A stretch of 64,000 nucleotides of DNA from Lantana camara (GCA_037501455.1 CM074860.1:45332501-45396500), one strand, 5' to 3'; positions 47,406-61,093 are shown, counted from the first letter of the stretch. The notes: a model not told the origin generated them from the letters alone. Numbers and translations: made by a program.

Positions 47406-50400
47406 TGTAGCACCCCAAGCGGTGGGCACCACATCCCCACACTATAACCCGCACGTGTAACGAAACAAAGACTCCGTACAGGTACCGAGCCATAGCGAAC
47501 GGGAGACAAAGCAAAAAACCAGACTAAGCTATGCGGTACTTAACCCTGTACAAAAGAAAATATGCGAAACATGACAGCGAAGCCAGACAAAAACACCAAC
47601 TTTCAAAAAAACCTTCATACATTAAACATACAGTGCAATACAGACATCAAAATTAGCTACATGGGTTCGACTAATCTGGCAAACCTGTCCTATCCTGTCC
47701 CGAACAATTACACAACAAAACGGGTTCAACTGGCCCTAGAAACCTGTCCCGAATAATCATAAAATCACAACGGGTTCACCTAATCCGAGCACCTGTCCTA
47801 ACCTGTCCCGAATTATATAATTATAACAAGTGAATTGAACTTATACAAATTACAACGTATAACGCATTCAAATGTATGCAAGACATACACAAATGCAAAG
47901 ACAGAACTCAAATCGAACATAAATGAAAGACTCGATTCAGCCACCTAGCCCCAATGAACTCCAAAGCAAACTTGCAATTCAAACAAAGGAAGGGGGAAAA
48001 AGAAACAACGAAGAGGGGTCAGTCCTAACAACTGGTGAGGGGGCTAACACACACACCCGTACATATACATAAGAGCAAAGTATATTCAAAGCTAAAAGGG
48101 TTCATGAACCGGGCGTGGTTTTTGCATTCTAAAACGTTTTAACCCGTGGTAATAGATAAATAAAGAGAGAAGTTTAAAGCCGAAGGCCAAAATCAACCAA
48201 GTTTTAGAGTTTAGAAATCCACCCCCGTTTCACAACCATAACCAAAAGCATAAGCTTACCAACCCGGCGAGCTCGAGTTCCAACACACTTACTTAATAAG
48301 CAAAGACAAAGCGAAAACAAAACAAAGGCATAAATCAATCCCACCTCCACACCGTTTGGGGAAGAGAGGTGCCCCTCTAAACCCCTACACATATACATAA
48401 CATGAGTCGGGGGATCCCGCCCACTCCTTCGACGGGCCACGAAGCGCACCGTCGGCATAAGAGAACTTGCTTTCCCCTCAATCTCCCGAGGTTGAGCTAA
48501 GTCTCCCGTTTGGTGGAGTCGTGTTGATGTGAGAGTCGTGCGACCCCATGGCCGACCCGAGATCACAGACCACTTCTTCAGGGCCACACACATATCACAA
48601 GGCTTGTCTTATCTCGCAAACCACTTCATACTTTAACATATACACACACTTATCGAAGCTTTGCAAAGTAAACGAAAATAGGGCTTACGTACATATAAAA
48701 GAGTTTTTCAAAACCTCAGAATAGACGGGACAAATCTCACAAAATACGTATCAAGCACATATTTAAATACATATATATGCGTAATCGAATGCAGGGCTCA
48801 AAACACAGATAGGGTTGAAGGTTATAACAAAGAAAACCTCACCTGGTACCAAATGAAGCTGAAGACAAAGTAAACGGTTCACCCTGGAACCTACAAGACC
48901 CACTTATCACCACCCCGGGTGCACCTGTTTCAAACTGGACACAAAACAAAGGACTCAGACTCAAGAATGAACCACAAAAACGCACGACAATGCTTATGAA
49001 TGTACAGAACGAAATACATAAGATACATATTCGCAAACCAAACAATTTATGTTCATATACCACATTTCATATGACATTCACACATTGGAAGGCCAAATAG
49101 ATCATGCACTTATTTAATTATCCCTGGAAAACAGGTTACAATTTACAATTATTTCTTAAAAGATGTAATTTAGTCAAGGAAGCATACAAAGAATCCCAAT
49201 TTGCATAAAATTCTAAATTCAATCCATTAAAGTTCAAGCAACCATCATTCAAATCCATATTGAAAGATACAAGATCACATTAGGAAATTAAAGTATCCAT
49301 AAAATGCATAAATAAAGAAAACTTGATCATTTATGTCGTGCTTTACGAACTCATAACATGCTTTGGAATATAATCTCAAGGATGGCACTCATTCAAGGTT
49401 TCAAGAATATTACATATACCTCCCCTAAGCATTTAATAAGGCTTAGAAAAATTACACAAACCCTTATGGTTTCTAACAACTTATCATGAACAACGCCTTA
49501 GTTAATTAAGTATAATTTCGCCAATTACGTGAAAGTCGTTCCAACAAACAAATTCGACATAATCTTATCTAAAATAACAAGTCAACACGGTTCCACAAGT
49601 AATTATAGCATCTTTCATGAATCATAAGGTTGTATTCATACGAAGTTTCCAAGAACTATCATATCAAGGCATAATTTGTTAGTTTGAGAATTTATACACT
49701 TTATACAAATAGGAACTACCCATTTACAAGCACAACAATTATTTCAAGCATCAACCATCATGAAAATAGAGTCTATTTACAAACAAATCAAGTTTATGAA
49801 GAATTCTTATACTAAAGTTATCAATTTGTTTATGTTAGGCATAAAACGAGCACATCAACCTTTCAAAGAGGGCAATCAGATTCATATCAATTATCAAATA
49901 TATCCATCAACATGTACACAACATATTCTACCTCAACGAAGTCATGTCGGCGCGAAAAGTAATTAAAATGACATTTAAACGATAAATTTCAATAATTCAA
50001 GAAACACGAAATAATTCATAATAAATCAACCGAGTGTCCAAATGGCGAACGGGAAGTAACGTTAGACTCACCGCAACGAGAGAAACATTATGACCGTACG
50101 TCGTCGGAACGCCGCCATTGTAGCTGCCGAAGGGTGCCGGAAAACTCTCGAAAAATCAGTCCTGAATGAAGTCTTCATGCCCATTCCAAATCCTCGATTA
50201 ATTTCTGAAAATTCCAAGTCGTTCGCCTCAAATTTCAGATCTAAGAATACGAAAACCCCAAAATTTCAAATCCAAATTACTTTCAAACCGGTGAACGAAA
50301 ATCGAATCCGTAAAAGGCATTGGCTTACCTGTGACGAGCTCGTCGAAACCCATATGTTATTCGTCGAAAAAATTCACCAGAGCCGACCGCCGCCGCGCCG

Positions 50401-51372
50401 TTGCCAATCCACCATCTACGGCCTCCGATTGCTCAAAATGACACCGGAATCGAACTCAGGAGGCTCAAAAACCTTGAAAATCATCATGCCTCGTCGGAAA
50501 ACACCGCCGGTGGCCCAACCCCGGCCCCAATAGCCGCGCCACCAACATCCAGAGTTACGCCGGGAAGTCTTCTAACAGGGCCTGGGGCACGTGTTGCCGG
50601 AAGTCCACCGGAAACCGCCACGAACCGCCGACGAAGTGGCGGAGGTCCGATACACCGCCGCTGTGACTGAAATTTGGTGATAACTCCACCACCGTTTGTC
50701 GTTTGGTCGAGATATTGGTAAGTTTGTGATCGCGTCGTCGAGCTCTTAGAAATGGACTCTTTATTCGTCGAATTCCGTCGAGAAACAACCGAGTTATGGG
50801 CTCGTAACCGAAGCCGTGCATAGTGCCCACAGGAGAGAGAGTGGGAGAGGAGAGAGAGAGAAAAAAGGGTTCTGACCGGTTCTCGTACGATCTCGTAAAC
50901 TTAAACTCAAATCCGATGCATTGAAAAACCGTAAAATAAAACCCGAGTACAATAAAATAAACTCACAAATTTACGAATTAAATCGAGAAATAATTTACCA
51001 ATTAGTGCTTAATCAAATTTAAATTTAGAAAACCTTTCGTACAAATTAACGATGCTTCAAAAACAATTAGTTAGCAAATAATTTACGAAGAATTCGAATA
51101 AATTCAAATTAAACAAGTTGCATAACGTAAGGTATTAAAAATCAATTTTAGGAGTTATTCATGAAATAAACTTGAATTAAATTACAAGGTTGAGGTTTAC
51201 GTACGTAATAATTTAAATTAACAATTAATCACATTTAATTAGAATAATTAGCATGCCAAATTGAATTCACATTTAATCATATAAGTCACATAATTAATAA
51301 ATTAAACATTCAAGTAGAAGGACTTACCAGTAAACGTCATCGGGTCGTGCTTCAGAGATACGGGATGTTACA
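47406..51372 (-). mobile_element. Solo LTR G (3967 bp)
   Basis: Plus-strand boundaries TGTAGCACCCC (47406) and GGGATGTTACA (51372). Flanks AGCAA (47401-47405) and AGCCA (51373-51377) look like a TSD with one mismatch. No PBS abuts 47406. On the minus strand: TGTAACATCCCGTATC start, CT-rich leader near 50860, a GC-rich leader ending in donor-like CACAG|GTAAGC at 50328, the GC-rich block (about 48600-48215), and a GGACTGACCC motif near 48020. Frames at 50090-50670 (plus) and 50555-50830 (minus) overlap the leader on opposite strands and are not supported. Confidence 0.85.
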
Positions 51373-52970
51373 AGCCACACATGACCAAAGCCTTCCTTTG
51401 TGCCTCGATCGAGAGCAAGTAGCCTTATGTACCTTGGGCCAACAAAAGCCGATGCCGAAGACAACTCTCTTCAACTACCTCTCCCCACTCAAAACCGTGC
51501 CTCTTCCTCATCACCCATCTCAACGGGTTGTCATTCTTAAAGAAGATTCGCCTAGTGTACCCCGATGACACAAGAGACTTCTAACTCTGAGGTAAACTCG
51601 GTTCTTCTACTCGAACAAGCAGTCAACAAAACTCTTGTAGAAAGTGGACTCGGCGCTCGAATAAGCAACCCATACCTAAGGTAACTTCGTACCTCACTAG
51701 GCGCCTTCAAACAAGACAACCAGGCACTCGACCCGCACAACTCACGAGCCACTCGAGCACTCGATCTCACCAAAATCTCTCTAAGAAGAGAATTTGAAAA
51801 AAAGAAAAGAAACAAGAACGCAAGCAACAAGTAAACACTAAAAGCAACGAGGAAGAGAAGTAGCAAAGAAATGGGTTTTCCCCAAGAATAAAGTATACAC
51901 GTATGAAATGCCGTGAATGCTTTAGTGTACCGTTCACCATGGTGGAGATGTTGAACTCGGTGTTGATTCATTTGCTTTCCAAAGTGTCTTCTTGAGTTTA
52001 AACCGAAATCTTGAAGTCAAGGCGCTTTCGAAGGTCTCAAATTCTTGTTCTTCAAGCAACTCTCATCATGTCTTCAAATTCTCTATACTTGAAACATCCT
52101 CCAAACTCTCGGCACTTGAAACAATTCCTAATTCCTCCAAAAATTTACTTCCATCTTCAGTATTGGAATCTTCTTTGGTTTGGTATTGGTGATATCTTGA
52201 GGTTCTTGAGAATTTCTCTTGTATTTCGGACCTCTTTCTCGGACTAAAACTCGAACCGGGTTCTTATCCCACATAAGGAATGCGAGACTCGAACCATACT
52301 TTACTCGTTCTATCTTGAACCACGTATCTTGTATCCTCGGACCATGTACGTATTCTTGAAATTTGAAAATTGGTTGAACCCCATCTCTACTTGCTTGTGA
52401 GTAATTCAAAAATTTATGGTAATCCTTATCGGTGCCCAATCCTGCAAGCTCTAGTATGAAATCATCTATCTTCTTCCATTCTTCTTCAAGAGTTAAGAAT
52501 TCCAGAAATTTTCTTATCTTTGAACTCGGAAGTGATATACTTGTACCAAAGTTCTCGAACAAAACTCTCTGATAAGAACTCTTCCTGGACTCTTCAAATC
52601 TTCAACTTCATTTTCTTGAATTACTTAGTGATTCGGCCTTGATATCATCTTCAATTCTCTTCGGGAGATCAAAATCCCTAAACCTCTTGTAGACCAAAGA
52701 TATCTGTCTCTCTTGTTCTTCCTTCCCGGTGATACTTGTTGATGTTGAAGAAATATCCAGAAATAAAACACAATTCCAAGAAAATATCGATGTATGCCGG
52801 GTTTTAGTGCATGTTCATGTGAACAATTAACACAACTAATAACAAATAATTGACTAAGTGATGTAGTGAATGCAAACAAGCATGTAATCCTAAGCCGAAA
52901 GACCTAGACAAACTCGGCACGAAACTGGAGCTCTGATTTTGCAACCTACAGCTCTGATACCACTTAAGGA
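51373..52970 (-). mobile_element. Internal region of element K, truncated
   Basis: Follows the K 5' LTR and PBS on the minus strand. It holds one copy of the conserved motif (51942-51905) and a serine/arginine-coding-looking but broken stretch at 51600-51780. No PPT or 3' LTR of K is visible in the window. Frames up to 144 codons (52128-52562 minus) match nothing I recognise. Confidence 0.65.
52950..52962 (-). promoter_or_regulatory. Primer-binding site of element K
   Basis: Minus-strand TGGTATCAGAGCT, 8 nt from the LTR start. A partial second copy of AGCTCTGAT lies at 52929-52937. Confidence 0.9.
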
Positions 52971-53065
52971 TGTAGCACCCCGAGCGGTGGGCACCACATC
53001 CCCCGCATCATAGCTCGACACGTGTAACTAAACAAGGACTCCGCACACGCATCAAACCATGGCGA
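52971..53065 (-). mobile_element. 5' LTR of element K, first 95 bp
   Basis: TGTAGCACCCCGAGCGGTGG and the following sequence match the LTR G end, so K and G are related families. It is cut at 53066 by a solo LTR and resumes at 60338. Confidence 0.88.
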
Positions 53066-54717
53066 TGTTAGGAAAATGAAATAGAAACGCAGCGGAAATT
53101 TAAAAATTTTCCCAAAAGATAGAATCGAATCTTGCAATTCCTATTCGCAAATTCGTAGAGATCAAGAAACTCACTTAGATAGTAGCTTTCTTGACACGTT
53201 CTAGCTGCCCAAGAACGCTCTTCACGCTGCTTATCCTTCGAATCTTTCAAGACTTCACGATAGTAGCCCTCTAGAGAATTAGTCCACTAACCTCGACCAC
53301 GATCCGAATAGGGAGGATGCTAGTTCTATATTCAGTGTTTAGGCTCTAGGTTTTAGTGTATAAATTGGAGAAGGAGAATTTATGCATTAACCCCTAAGGG
53401 GTTCGAACCGTAAGTATTAATAGGCTAGGGGTTCGAACCCCAAGTCTTGATTTGCAAGACTTTCCAAAACCCTTTCGGTAAGGGATTTCTTGCTTGGAGA
53501 GAAAGACTCTTACTTTGACCAAAGGTCTTCTTTTGATCAACTTGTCAAGCAGGAATTAAATATCCAACTCTCTTAGATATTTTAATTTACTTTATTTATT
53601 TAAAATAACTAACTTTAAGCTAATAATTAGAACTTTAATATTAATTATTTATTAGACTTAAAACCTCCAAATTAGAACTTTAATATTAATTCATAATTAA
53701 ATTAATGTCCATTAAATAATTAATCAATATTAATTATTTAAACATACACTATCACGTGACACGTGTCACTTAGGACATATGTCCCACACGTGCTTCACAC
53801 ATGTGGTCCCCACCAGTCTCCCATTGGTTCGATCAACTCATTTAATTGATTAAGGCCTTAACTCATGTGACCCGGTTGTTATGTGTGACCCTCTAGGTTC
53901 TTAATTCAATTAGCAGTGACCCTAATTAATTAATCAGTCCACAGATCATACGACCTTAGTCTAGCAACAGGTGTATGACCCTTAGCTGAATAAGAATGTC
54001 TCAATTCGAAAGAACCTTTAAGTCATTGACATATGTGAGTTACAATCCTCCTACGTCCCATCTCTCAATCAAGATCTAGGGCAAGGGAATAACTAGAACC
54101 CTAATAATCTTGATCTTTAAGATAAGTGCATTTCATATCCATTTGATCTCAATCCACGAAACTCATTTCTTGATATCGTGATCCACTACCTTGGCCAAGG
54201 ACTCGTAGATAGCATATGAATGACTTACACAATAAGAGATCAACTTGCTAATGCAAGCGTAGGTCCTTTATCGATTCTCATGTACTTTCATGTGCCACTT
54301 GTGCAGCCCCAGCATAAGTTTTGAATCAGTTGTCTAAGGCGACACCCTTTAAAGCTTATACCTAAGACTGCAGAGTTAGCCCATAAAGTATCAATGGAAC
54401 CTCAAGTCTAAGGATCACTTAATCACATCAATGACTCGTGAGATATTTCCTAATCTGGAAGTTTCTATTTCCAGAAATAGAAACTTTCTTTCCCATTTAG
54501 GAATCTTCTCACACAGGACAACTCAGTGTACTTACTCAGAATAAGCAAGCACCCCCATGTATCATGCACGTATCAACAATACACTTTGCACCTCATGAAA
54601 CAAGGTGGCCCTTCTTAAGGGCGTGATCACACAAGCAAGCCTCGAACGAGTCAAGTCGACACTCCCACTATCTTTAGGACTCATCGGCTTGGAGCGATTT
54701 CTAAACTTATGTGTTAT
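53066..54717. mobile_element. Solo LTR with TGTTAGGA/TCCTAACA ends, left part
   Basis: Starts TGTTAGGAA; the right end TTCCTAACA is at 60332. Perfect TSD GGCGA at 53061-53065 and 60333-60337, and LTR K reads on across it. Without the nested element it is 1876 bp. Termini and size suggest a Ty1/copia LTR, but no interior remains to confirm this. It has TATAAATT (about 53359), two GGGGTTCGAACC segments (53398-53440) and a G-box cluster. Confidence 0.8.
53752..53812. promoter_or_regulatory. G-box/ABRE-like cluster
   Basis: CACGTG and ACACGTGT at 53753-53767 overlap, followed by ACATATGT, CACACGTG and ACACATGTGG within 60 bp. Such ACGT-core sites bind plant bZIP and bHLH factors. Confidence 0.55.
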
Positions 54718-56219
54718 TGATGGGTGTCGAGACCACTAATAATAAATCCCAAGTACCGAATATAAATAACTTGTAAATAGTGGTAAAAGGGTATCGATCC
54801 TCGAAGATTGGGTGAGATTGTACCTCTTAATATGCCAAGGAAATGAAATAAAGCGATTAAAATAGGGGGGTTTTGAGATTGTGATTATACTAATATTAAA
54901 TTAAATAAAACGAGATTAAATAAACAAATAATTAACAACTAAACTCAACTGACACTTAAATTAATTCAGTAAATAACAAGTAGCTGGGATTTTCCTATGC
55001 ATGCATCAGGCTATGATCACAGACAGGGTGATTAATTCCTCGTTAGGCTAGCTATAGTTACCAGTTACCTTAGGCTCCCTCGTTTCTTCTTACTTTTTAG
55101 AACGACTAGCAGAAACTCCTAATAATCGTCCCCTAATTTACCGATAACCCTATCAGAAACTCCTTCTAAGATTCAATCGGATAATTGCTTTACGTACTAA
55201 AGAAACACTAGCCCTAACCGACTAAGTAGAAACTCCTACTTCGCCTAATTAGACCGTAATATCCCACAACACAAAATCAGCCGAACTTAACAACCTAGTG
55301 TTGATTGCCACTTCGTTAATTGCCCGGCTAGACTCCACCAAACGAATTAACTAGTTGTATGTGTGTTAATAATTCTAAGATTCATGCACTAATCAAAGAA
55401 TAAACCAACACTCAATGACGTGAAATTAGAAATAAAACGGATAACTTGAATTAATCAACAAAAAGAAGTAGTCTCACAAAACCTAATGCATACTAGGAAA
55501 ATCCCGACAAAAACGAAACTAGAAAATTACTAACAAAGGAAATTAACAAAGTCAAAAGAGTAAACTAAAGGAAAGGGATGGATTCTTTCTCTTTCGTATG
55601 AAAAGTGTGTCCCTTCAATCTCGGTTCTTCTCCTTTTATGTAGTGCCAAGGCTTGAATTCTTCTCCCCACTCCTCCATGATCTGCCATCATAAAATCCAA
55701 TAACTCCACCTCTTCACGTTCTGCCAGAATAAATGGCCACTAACTCCCTACGTTTTCAATGAATGCGCCCAAGTTATTGCCAGAAAAACGGGTCAGGAAC
55801 CCTGACCGTGACCTCAGTCAAGCTTCTTCACTATTTTTTCACATTAAATGCCCACTAACTCTTCATCAAGCACTGTCATTACTCCAAGAACGTGTTTCCC
55901 CCTCCTTAAATGTACGTAACTCTTTGTTTGCGCTTTTGAATTCCAAATTTATGGCCTTCAATTGCATTTGTTCTCCAATTAATCCAAAAAGAAGGTGGAT
56001 GACCTCTAATTTCATGCAAGTACGTGGGCCTCCTGCCCAATAACGTTTTCTAAAGTTGAAAGAATTGTAGTGCAATTAAGTCCAATTTCCCTCAAATTCA
56101 TACAAGATATGATTTCCTATAAGAAAACATTAAACCAACTAATCATCACATGTAGGATAAATCACGGGACATAATATCACAATTTAAGCTCAATAATCAG
56201 ACAAATATGTGACTTATCA
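54718..56219 (-). mobile_element. 3' LTR of the tRNA-Asp-primed element (1502 bp)
   Basis: TGATGGGTGTCG...ACTTATCA on the plus strand, paired with 58602-60103, which is also exactly 1502 bp; I count about 35 differences. TSD GTTAT at 54713-54717. The ~94-codon frame (55759-56043) recurs in the other LTR (59643-59927) but is not a known protein. Confidence 0.93.
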
Positions 56220-56237
56220 AATCCCCCCACACTTAGG
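56220..56237 (-). promoter_or_regulatory. Polypurine tract of the tRNA-Asp-primed element
   Basis: Minus-strand CCTAAGTGTGGGGGGATT abuts the 3' LTR. A second TAAGTGTGGGGGGG (57366-57380) lies inside; AAGTGTGGGGG is a familiar sequence near the 3' end of Athila/Tat-type elements. Confidence 0.8.
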
Positions 56238-58578
56238 TAATGCTTGCCCTCAAGCATAAACTAGGATCAAAGATAAGAGAGAAATTTAACTCTATTCAAT
56301 GAAAACATGAAATGGGTAATGTAAACTAGGAATGAAAGCATAATTTTCGTCCTACACTACCAAATATTGAACCAAATGCAATGAGAGTCTCACATAAGAA
56401 AACACAATGCCCGGTCACCATCTTAAGCACATGCATGATTTACCCAAGTTGAATTATAAACCATTTTAATCCTAGAAATCATATTCGACTTATTAGATGA
56501 AGGGTATGCACAAGGAAGTTTCAAATGAAAATGGTAGTTGTGGGGAATTCGGGTTATTCACAATTAATACGTTAAGATACTTTAGCTAGGAATTGGTTGA
56601 ATTGTCATTGGCCTTTTAACGCGAACGCAAACATTTGTGATGAATGTCATCCGGTTACTCAACCAATCACAACATCAAGTGGCTTTGCCTTACTCATAAT
56701 TACCCGTTTTATTGTGATAAATCACTTATTTGGTTGGATAATCAGCAGAGTATTCATAAATTGCCCCACTCGTCGAGATCATTTGGGATCGTTTTACGCG
56801 AGCACAAACATTGGTGATGAATGTCACCCGGTTACTAAGCCCCATTTAATCTTTTCGACGGATTTTTGGCACTGCTCATAATAGATCATACCATTTAACT
56901 TCCATGCTTAAATTAAATCCTTAGCTCCACCACAATTTCCCAATAAACAAGTGAAAATTCAAGTGCATGCCAAATTCAACTTCTAAGCTTCATAAATTTC
57001 TATTCAAGAATGGTGTCATTTTAATCACACAATATTAAGGTTCTAGCCATTTAAAACCGGGCATGTAATTTCAAAAATGTGAGAATATCATCAACAAATA
57101 GTCAACATCAAGCATGTGAGACTCAACCATACTTCATATCCTTTAAAAATAATCCATCATTGCCTAAGTCGTAAACATTCATCAAATAAGAGTCAAATTA
57201 GGTCATATCTTATCTCCTAATCATACATAAAAGGCAACACAACACTGGAATTACTATTCACAGCCATAAACATGCAACTATAGCAGCAAATTCACATATT
57301 ATCAGCACTAAAATGCCTCGAAATCATGCAAAAATGCAAAAATTTTCTCATATAGCCCTAAGACACCCCCCCACACTTAAAGCACATGTTGTCCTCAACA
57401 TAAAAGTACAGAGTAAAGGTAAACCGAGGACTTCCCTGAACCCAGGGGGTGTGATGGTCGCGAGTCAGACTCGAAGAATCGTGACTGTGATCACGGATAG
57501 CATTCCTGTCAGTAGTATTTTGGTTTGAGGTGCAATGCAGGTTCAGGCCAAGTGCGGTGATGATTTCAGCACAACACAGACTGAGTTCACGGCGTTGGCT
57601 TTGGTGCTGGTGGAAGGTGACGATGCGGTGGCAATCGTAGTGTGTGGCAGAGAGGAGTGGCGCCTGGTGGTTTCTTTCGCCGGTGTATTATACCATTGCC
57701 CATGGTGGAATTAGGGCTTAGAGTTCTTGAAATTGGGAATTTCTTGAAGTGGATGGCTGAAATGAGTGATGTTGGGGTTTGTAGATTTTGTATTTTAGGG
57801 TTAAGACGAAGCGGGTCGGATATTTTCTCGCAGGTCTTGATACGGGTAGGGTGGCGGGTGGTTCAGGTATGTGAGTGTAGGCTCCGTTTGGCAAAAATGG
57901 GTCAAGAACCCTGTCCGTGACCTCAGACAAGTTGCCTCACAGTAGCAAAATTCCATCTGCGGTATGGTTCTTGCTTTTTATCAACTGTTGATCTGCACTT
58001 ATGCCTCTCCCACACTTGTCCAAATATATCCCCTGCATAACCACCTACAAAGCAAGAAAAGAGAAAGAATTAAGACGGGAAGAGAAAATCGAGCTAAAGA
58101 AGCAAACGAAAAACCAAGAAACAATAGCAAGGGAAAGAAACATGGGTTGCCTCCCATTAGCGCCCTTGTTTAACGTCATGGACTCGACAAGTTCTTGTTT
58201 TCACACTCAAGCTTCTAGAGGAGGATCCTCTAGATTAATCCATTCAACTATGTGCGATTCGAATCCTTCATAAAACGATATTGGTCCATGCCCCTTCACA
58301 TCACGATCCGAATATTCAATTAATCGACCAAGGGGCTTAAGTGGCTGTTGTGCCTCAATGGGTCGGGCAAGGTCCCGAAGTGTTCTGTTCTGAGCCATAT
58401 CCTGACCGTGATCATTGACAGGGAAGTGATCAGTTTTCCTGTCAGCCTGCTGCGCAACTGCAAACTCTTGTTCAGAATCAATATCAAAATCCAGCTCAAA
58501 CGATTTCGAACTAGCACCAACTGCTCGAATGAAGGTTCCTAGGCATAAGAAAAAGAAACAAAATCAATTACAAACCAA

Positions 58579-58596
58579 TCCCCGGCAACGGCGCCA
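58579..58596 (-). promoter_or_regulatory. Primer-binding site (tRNA-Asp type)
   Basis: Minus-strand TGGCGCCGTTGCCGGGGA matches the 18-nt complement of plant tRNA-Asp 3' ends as used by Athila-type elements. It lies 5 nt from the 5' LTR. Confidence 0.9.
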
Positions 58597-58601
58597 AAAT
58601 T

Positions 58602-60103
58602 TGATGGGTGTCGAGACCACCAATAATAAATCCCAAGTATCGAATATAAATAACTTGTAAATAGTGGTAAAAGGGTATCGATCCTAGAAGATTGGGTGAG
58701 ATTGTACCTCTTAATATGCCAAGGAAATGAAATAAAGCGATTAAAATAGGGGGGTTTTGAGATTGTGATTATACTAATAATAAATTAAATAAAACGAGAT
58801 TAAATAAACAAATAATGAACAACTAAACTCAGCTGACACTTAAATTAATTCAGTAAATAACAAGTAGCTGGGATTTTCCTACGCATGCATCAGGCTATGA
58901 TCACAGACAGGGTGATTAATTCCTCGTTAGGCTAGCTATAGTTACCAGTTACCTTAGGCTCCCTCGTTTCTTCTTACTTTTTAGAACGACTAGAAGAAAC
59001 TCCTAATAATCGTCCCCTAATTAACCGATAACCCTATCAGAAACTCCTTCTAAGATTCAACCGGATAATTGCTTTACGTACTAAACAAACACTAGCCCTA
59101 ACCGACTAAGTAGAAACTCCTACTTCGCCTAATTAGACCGTAATATCCCACAAAATAAAATCAGCCGAACTTAACAACCTAGTGTTGATTGCCACTTCGT
59201 TAATTGCCCGACTAGACTCCACCAAACGAATTAATTAGTTGTATGTGTGTTAATAATTCTAAGATTCATGCACTAATCAAAGAATAAACCAACACTCAAT
59301 GACGTGAAATTAGAAATAAAACGGATAACTTGAATTAATCAACAAAAAGAAGTAGTCTCACAAAACCTAATGCATACTAGGAAAATCCCGACAAAAACGA
59401 AACTAGAAAATTACTAACAAAGTAAATTAACAAAGTTAAAAGAGTAAACTAAAGGAAAGGGATGGATTCCTTCTATTTCGTATGAAAAGTGTGTCCCTTC
59501 AATCTCGGTTCTTCTCCTTTTATGTAGTGCCAAGGCTTGAATTCTTCTCCCCACTCCTCCATGATCTGCCATCATAAAATCCAATAACTCCACCTCTTCA
59601 CGTTCTTCCAGAATAAATGGCCACTAACTCCCTACGTTTTCAATGAATGCGCCCAAGTTATTACCAGAAAAACGGGTCAGGAACCCTGACCGTGACCTCA
59701 GTCAAGCTTCTTCACTATTTTTCCACATTAAATGCCCACTAACTCTTCATCAAGCACTGTCATTACTCCAAGAACGTGTTTCCCCCTCCTTTAACGTAGG
59801 TAACTCTTTGTTTGAGCTTTTGAATTCGAAATTTATGGCCTTCAATTGCATTTGTTCTCCAATTAATCCAAAAAGAATGTGCATGACCTCTAATTTCATG
59901 CAAGTACGTGGGCCTCCTGCCCAATAACATTTTCTGAAGTTGAAAGAATTGTAGTGCAATTAAGTCCAATTTCCCTCAAATTCATGCAAGATATGATTTC
60001 CTATAAGAAAACATTAAACCAACTAACCATCACATGTAGGATAAATCACGGGACATAATATCACAATTTAAGCTCAATAATCAGATAAATATGTGACTTA
60101 TCA
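58602..60103 (-). mobile_element. 5' LTR of the tRNA-Asp-primed element (1502 bp)
   Basis: Partner of 54718-56219, ending ACTTATCA and followed by the TSD GTTAT at 60104-60108. Confidence 0.93.
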
Positions 60104-60108
60104 GTTAT

Positions 60109-60332
60109 AGGGCTCGTTTCATGAACCATTTCACTTAAATGGTTGAGTCCTACAAGTCATATTGATTAGGGCAGTTCTTACACATGCACAGTTAAAGTAA
60201 TCATACAATCGAACAAGAGCATATAAAGAAGTGTTGCCAAAGTACGTTTATTATTCAAAGATTGTCTGTGATTTATAAAAGGAAAGTACTAAAGTGGATA
60301 TACAATCGGCTTTAAGGGCACTATTCCTAACA
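60109..60332. mobile_element. Solo LTR with TCCTAACA end, right part
   Basis: Continuation of 53066-54717 after the nested element, ending TTCCTAACA, then TSD GGCGA. Confidence 0.8.
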
Positions 60333-60337
60333 GGCGA

Positions 60338-61093
60338 ACGGGAGACAAACAAAAACAAACCCTAGGCTAGGCGGTCTAGACCCCAAATCAGAGCAAGCAT
60401 ACAAGATCAAAGCAAGAGCGGAACCAACAGGATCTAAATTAAATAAGTATACATACGTGCAATGTACAAGTTTCATTTAAATTAAGTATACATGTCTTGC
60501 CACTACGGGCCAAATTAAATTCATATACATGCTCTACAAATTCAAGACATGATCATATACAAGGTTCAAAGCTCAAGAGTACGAAAATAAATACAAGATG
60601 CATGAGACTCGCTACAAGACTCCAAGACTCAAAAGCAAAGATCGCAGCCTAGCACGAGCTACACCAAAACCTGCAACTCAAAGTCAAGGGGGAAAAAGAG
60701 AGAAACAACGAGGGTCAGTCCTAGAGACTGGTGATATGCACCCGTATACATATAGAGCAAAGCACATATCAAGATTGTAAATAATCCATGAACTAGGGAT
60801 GGTCTTTTCACACCAAAACATTTCCTGTGATAATTGATATATATATTTAAAAGAAGATAAGGCCCGAAGGCTAAAATAACTAATTTTAAATACTTAAGAA
60901 TCCATTCCCGTTTCATAGATTTCAAGATAAAACAAGACAAGATAAACTACTTAGCGAGTAGGGGATTCCTCCAAACTCCTCATGTCAAGACAAGTACAAG
61001 TCAATCAAAATAAACCTACCTCAAGCTCCGGTGATGGAAAGAATGTACACCCCTAACCATCCATTCAATCGTGTATGTATGGGTCGTGAGTTT
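60338..61093 (-). mobile_element. 5' LTR of element K, second part
   Basis: Resumes with ACGGGAGACAAAC, the sequence that follows GCGA in LTR G (47497). It has GCCTAGC-type and CAGTC...GACTG-type motifs (60716-60735) and is cut at 61094 by LTR L. Confidence 0.8.

Larger units (their letters stand above)
56220..58601 (-). mobile_element. Internal region of the tRNA-Asp-primed element, non-coding
   Basis: Only 2382 bp, with no gag or pol frame, so the element is non-autonomous. Two diverged repeats 177 bp apart (ACGCGAACGCAAACATT at 56619, ACGCGAGCACAAACATT at 56796, each followed by GATGAATGTCA) are present. A 50-bp segment near 57895-57945 resembles LTR sequence at 55785-55835. Family placement (Athila/Tat-like) follows from the PBS and PPT only. 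Confidence 0.8.

Noticed and set aside
50090..50830. Frames of up to 147 codons on both strands in LTR G
   Set aside because: Opposite-strand frames overlap each other in a GC-rich leader that ends in a donor-like site; no known domain.
58579..58596. tRNA-Asp gene fragment
   Set aside because: Only the 18 nt expected of a PBS are present, next to an LTR end.
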